DNA of 64,000 nt from Streptomyces luomodiensis. GTDB taxonomy: Bacteria > Actinomycetota > Actinomycetes > Streptomycetales > Streptomycetaceae. The stretch's first letter is position 1; the number at the start of each line of letters is the position of its first letter. Both the position numbers and the translations under genes were made by a program. A model generated the notes under the pieces. It saw nothing but the letters and a program-made list of their open reading frames with translations, was not told the DNA's origin and did no database searches. Below are positions 61,317 to 64,000 of this stretch, piece after piece. Location: NCBI RefSeq assembly GCF_031679605.1, contig NZ_CP117522.1, forward strand, positions 4,216,001 through 4,280,000. The letters are read 5' to 3'.

Positions 61317-61960
61317 AGCATGACCCCCAGCAGCACCGCCCCCGCCACCGTCGGCGCGATGACCTCGAACGCCCACCGCACCTCGGGCGCCCCCTGGGCG
61401 CCCTCGCGCTGGGCGTTGGTCTCGGCCATCTCGCGCAGATCGCCGATCGCCGCGTCGGAGGGGGCCCGCCGGTCCTCCTCGGCCCTGCCCGCCGCGACAT
61501 GGGCGGACGTACTGCCGAAGGGGTCCTCGGAGGCCGCCCTGGCCTGCTGCCGGGCGGCCCGCTTGCGCTGACGCAGGGAGACCGGGATGGCCCACAGCTG
61601 GTACGTGGCCCCGCCCGCCAGCACCTCGCTGGTGTAGCCGGCGCGCAGGCCCTCGACCGAGGCCCAGGGCAGCGTGATGGTGCGGAACGGGTTGCGGACG
61701 AGCAGCCGGTCCTGCCCCGCGTACACCGCCGGGCGCACCGTGAAGGCGATCACCACCGGCACCGCGCACAGCAGCCCGGCCAGCGCCAGCCACGGAATCC
61801 GCCCCTCGCCCCGGATCATCGCGTCGATGCCCAGCCAGCCGCCGACCGCGAGCAGCAGCACGCCGCCCGCGATCCCGCCGGTGGAGCGGTAGACCCGGTC
61901 CGGGTACGTCTCGGGGGCGGGGGAGGCGGCGGGGGCTGCGTCGTCGTCCGGGCTCGTCAT
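61304..61960 (-). CDS. Membrane protein with PH-like domain
   Basis: A 218-residue membrane protein. After an acidic/Pro N-terminus come two membrane helices (GGIAGGVLLLAVGGWLGIDAMI and WLALAGLLCAVPVVIAFTV, about 25-70), then a small soluble domain of the bacterial PH type (PAVYAGQDRLLVRNPFRTITLPWASVEGLRAGYTSEVLAG, about 75-120). A polar region and a final membrane helix at the very C-terminus (VIAPTVAGAVLLGVMLAIG) follow. Function unknown. The stop codon lies inside the 16-bp repeat array, so length variation of the array could alter the C-terminus in related strains. Start ATG 61958-61960. Confidence 0.82.
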   Translation of the reverse strand: MTSPDDDAAPAASPAPETYPDRVYRSTGGIAGGVLLLAVGGWLGIDAMIRGEGRIPWLALAGLLCAVPVVIAFTVRPAVYAGQDRLLVRNPFRTITLPWASVEGLRAGYTSEVLAGGATYQLWAIPVSLRQRKRAARQQARAASEDPFGSTSAHVAAGRAEEDRRAPSDAAIGDLREMAETNAQREGAQGAPEVRWAFEVIAPTVAGAVLLGVMLAIG

Positions 61961-62046
61961 GCGCCCGATTGTGCACCACCCGCCCGGTGCACGGGATTCC
62001 GGAGCCGGGGGTGACATCCGGCTACGCGCGTAGATATGCTCATCTG

Positions 62047-63048
62047 GTGACCATGCCCACCACAGTTCCCGCATACGGCGAAGAGGCCGCGGAGCGACTC
62101 GCGTCGATGGCGGACGTGACCGCGAGCGACAGCGCCCTGCGCCGCTTTCTGCACGGCCTGCCGGGCGTCGACGCGGTCGGCCTCCAGGCCCGTGCCGCGA
62201 CCCTCGGCACCCGCTCGATCAAGACCACGGCGAAGGCGTACGCCATCGACCTGGCGATCTCGATGATCGACCTGACGACCCTGGAGGGCGCGGACACCCC
62301 GGGCAAGGTCCGGGCCCTGTGCGCCAAGGGCCTCAACCCCGACCCCACCGACCGCACCGTCCCCCGGGTCGCGGCGATCTGCGTCTACGGCGACATGGTG
62401 GCCACCGCCAAGGAGGCCCTGGGGGGCAGCGACATCCAGGTGGCCGCCGTCGCCACGGCCTTCCCCTCCGGCCGGGCCGCGCTGCCGGTCAAGCTGGCCG
62501 ACACCCGGGACGCGGTGGCCGCCGGGGCGGACGAGATCGACATGGTGATCGACCGCGGCGCCTTCCTCTCCGGCCGCTACCTCGAGGTCTTCGAGGAGAT
62601 CCGGCAGGTGAAAGACGCCTGTGCCCGCGAGGACGGCACCGCCGCCCACCTCAAGGTCATCTTCGAGACCGGTGAACTCCAGACGTACGACAACGTCCGC
62701 CGCGCCTCCTGGCTGGCGATGCTCGCGGGCGCGGACTTCATCAAGACCTCCACCGGCAAGGTGGCCGTCAACGCGACCCCGCCCGTCACCCTCGTCCTGC
62801 TGGAGGCGGTGCGCGACTTCCGCGCCGCCACCGGTGTGCAGGTGGGCGTGAAGCCCGCGGGCGGCATCCGCACCAGCAAGGACGCCATCAAGTACCTGGT
62901 GATGGTCAATGAGACGCTGGGCGAGGAGTGGCTCTCCCCGCAGTGGTTCCGCTTCGGCGCCTCCAGCCTGCTCAACGATCTGCTGATGCAGCGCCAGAAG
63001 CTGAGCACCGGCCGGTACTCCGGTCCCGACTACGTGACGGTGGACTGA
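62047..63048 (+). CDS. deoC: Deoxyribose-phosphate aldolase
   Basis: A 333-residue class I aldolase cleaving 2-deoxyribose-5-phosphate to glyceraldehyde-3-phosphate and acetaldehyde. The TIM-barrel catalytic lysine is Lys233 in LAGADFIKTSTGK; other motifs are MIDLTTLEGADTPGKVRALCAKG, VAAICVYGDMV, ATAFPSGRA, DEIDMVIDRGAFLSGRY, LKVIFETGEL and GVKPAGGIRTSKDA. The actinobacterial form carries an N-terminal extension of ~35 residues (visible here). The start is GTG 62047-62049 or ATG 62053. The aldehyde dehydrogenase gene starts 6 bp downstream, so acetaldehyde produced can be oxidised at once. Confidence 0.94.
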   Translation: MTMPTTVPAYGEEAAERLASMADVTASDSALRRFLHGLPGVDAVGLQARAATLGTRSIKTTAKAYAIDLAISMIDLTTLEGADTPGKVRALCAKGLNPDPTDRTVPRVAAICVYGDMVATAKEALGGSDIQVAAVATAFPSGRAALPVKLADTRDAVAAGADEIDMVIDRGAFLSGRYLEVFEEIRQVKDACAREDGTAAHLKVIFETGELQTYDNVRRASWLAMLAGADFIKTSTGKVAVNATPPVTLVLLEAVRDFRAATGVQVGVKPAGGIRTSKDAIKYLVMVNETLGEEWLSPQWFRFGASSLLNDLLMQRQKLSTGRYSGPDYVTVD

Positions 63049-63054
63049 TACGCC

Positions 63055-64000
63055 ATGCCAGTTTTCGAGTACGCACCCGCGCCGGAGTCCCGCGCGGTCG
63101 TCGACATCGCCCCGTCCTACGGGCTGTTCATCGACGGGGAGTTCGGCGAGGCGGGCGACGGCAAGGTCTTCAAGACCCTCTCCCCCTCCTCCGAGGAGGT
63201 CCTCTCGGAGGTCGCCCAGGCAGGCGCCGAGGACGTCGACCGCGCCGTCAAGGCCGCCCGTAAGGCGTTCGCGACCTGGTCCGCGCTCCCGGGCTCGGAG
63301 CGCGCCAAGTACCTCTTCCGCATCGCGCGGATCATCCAGGAGCGCTCCCGCGAGCTGGCCGTCCTGGAGTCGCTGGACAACGGCAAGCCGATCCGCGAGT
63401 CCCGTGACGCCGATCTGCCCCTGGTCGCGGCCCACTTCTTCTACTACGCGGGCTGGGCCGACAAGCTGGCCTACGCCGGCTACGGACCCGACCCCAGGCC
63501 CCTGGGCGTGGCCGGTCAGGTCATCCCCTGGAACTTCCCGCTCCTGATGCTGGCCTGGAAGGTCGCCCCGGCGCTCGCCACCGGCAATACGGTCGTCCTC
63601 AAGCCCGCCGAGACGACGCCTTTGAGCGCCTTGTTCTTCGCGGACATCTGCCGGCAGGCCGGGCTGCCCAAGGGCGTGGTGAACATCGTCACCGGCGACG
63701 GCTCGACCGGCGCCGAGCTGGTCGCCCACCCCGGGGTCGACAAGGTGGCCTTCACCGGCTCCACGGAGGTCGGCAAGGCCATCGCCCGTTCCGTCGCCGG
63801 TACGCGGAAGAAGGTCACCCTGGAGCTCGGCGGCAAGGCCGCGAACATCGTCTTCGACGACGCCCCCATCGACCAGGCGGTCGAGGGCATCATCGGCGGC
63901 ATCTTCTTCAACCAGGGCCATGTCTGCTGCGCGGGCTCCCGCCTGCTGGTCCAGGAGTCCGTCCAGGAGGAGTTGCTGGACGCGCTCAAGCGCCGGATGC
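63055..64000 (+). CDS. Aldehyde dehydrogenase, N-terminal part (cut by window edge)
   Basis: The first 315 residues of an NAD(P)+-dependent aldehyde dehydrogenase. Visible motifs: the N-terminal SYGLFIDGEFGEAGDGKVFKTLSPSSEEVL, the cofactor-binding VIPWNFPLLMLAWKVAPALATGNTVVLKPAE, Rossmann loop FTGSTEVGKAIARS, catalytic Glu in LELGGKAANIVFDDA and the catalytic cysteine region FFNQGHVCCAGSRLLVQ (two adjoining Cys). It starts at ATG 63055, only 6 bp after deoC, and is evidently in one operon with it, most likely disposing of acetaldehyde from deoxyribose breakdown. The C-terminal third is outside the window. Confidence 0.92.
   Translation, partial: MPVFEYAPAPESRAVVDIAPSYGLFIDGEFGEAGDGKVFKTLSPSSEEVLSEVAQAGAEDVDRAVKAARKAFATWSALPGSERAKYLFRIARIIQERSRELAVLESLDNGKPIRESRDADLPLVAAHFFYYAGWADKLAYAGYGPDPRPLGVAGQVIPWNFPLLMLAWKVAPALATGNTVVLKPAETTPLSALFFADICRQAGLPKGVVNIVTGDGSTGAELVAHPGVDKVAFTGSTEVGKAIARSVAGTRKKVTLELGGKAANIVFDDAPIDQAVEGIIGGIFFNQGHVCCAGSRLLVQESVQEELLDALKRRM

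Overview
The window is chromosomal DNA of a Streptomyces, or a very close relative. The supporting signs are the very high G+C content with G/C in third codon positions, a bldA-type tRNA-Leu(UAA), two Rpf-type secreted muralytic proteins, a complete conservon (histidine kinase, roadblock, DUF742, GTPase, P450), a class E sortase-type LAxTG surface protein, and the order of the core genes. The species cannot be named from the sequence alone. About 55 protein genes are supported, most of them housekeeping or core-genome genes. The accessory-looking material lies mainly between genes.

Layout. 0-9 kb: an edge-truncated hypothetical gene, a DUF4287 gene, a Bax-inhibitor-1 membrane protein, bldA, a MacB/FtsX-type ABC exporter, a cyclopropane-fatty-acid synthase-like methyltransferase and type II NADH dehydrogenase with a Rex-like operator far upstream. 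9-15 kb: ppx/gppA, DUF501, a DivIC/FtsB-like gene and enolase in one direction, then two Rpf-LysM proteins; the first (rpfA) has a ydaO-type cyclic-di-AMP riboswitch leader. 15-23 kb: a P450, then the conservon (CvnA-B-C-D plus two P450s and an enoyl-CoA hydratase/isomerase) with overlapping, translationally coupled genes and a palindrome-bearing promoter. 23-31 kb: DUF6479, mazG with a SurA-like lipoprotein, a Ser/Thr kinase with a membrane partner, an orphan HsdM/HsdS-like methylase with an N-terminal helix-turn-helix, and a two-gene secreted/lipoprotein unit. 31-45 kb: a secreted HNH lipoprotein, DUF2079, VOC, an L,D-transpeptidase, a LAxTG miniprotein whose stop codon lies in the end of a MITE-like element, hutH, a GAF-GGDEF protein, enoyl-CoA hydratase, another P450 and a class III adenylate cyclase. 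45-64 kb: biotin ligase, the acyl-CoA carboxylase beta and epsilon subunits, a 43-residue membrane protein, maf, the biotinylated carboxylase alpha subunit, an esterase, TetR and DeoR regulators, an LpdA-like flavoprotein, purine nucleoside phosphorylase, phosphomannomutase, deoC and an aldehyde dehydrogenase that runs off the window.

How parts fit together. BirA biotinylates the alpha subunit, which works with AccD-AccE to supply malonyl- or methylmalonyl-CoA. The PNP-phosphopentomutase/PMM-DeoC-aldehyde dehydrogenase run is a nucleoside and deoxyribose salvage block. RpfA, RpfC, the L,D-transpeptidase and the DivIC-like protein act at the cell wall. bldA decodes UUA, and the only in-frame TTA codon I could find in the annotated genes of this window is Leu14 of the conservon's DUF742 protein (CvnC).

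The most unusual structures are: two P450s in which the K-helix ExxR arginine is replaced by Trp (one in the conservon, one alone at 42-43 kb); a 1.37-kb gene-free segment (57999-59364) bounded by perfect 153-bp inverted repeats that enclose oppositely oriented arrays of ~106-bp repeats; and several short tandem repeat arrays (75, 23 and 16 bp) sitting just beyond gene ends.
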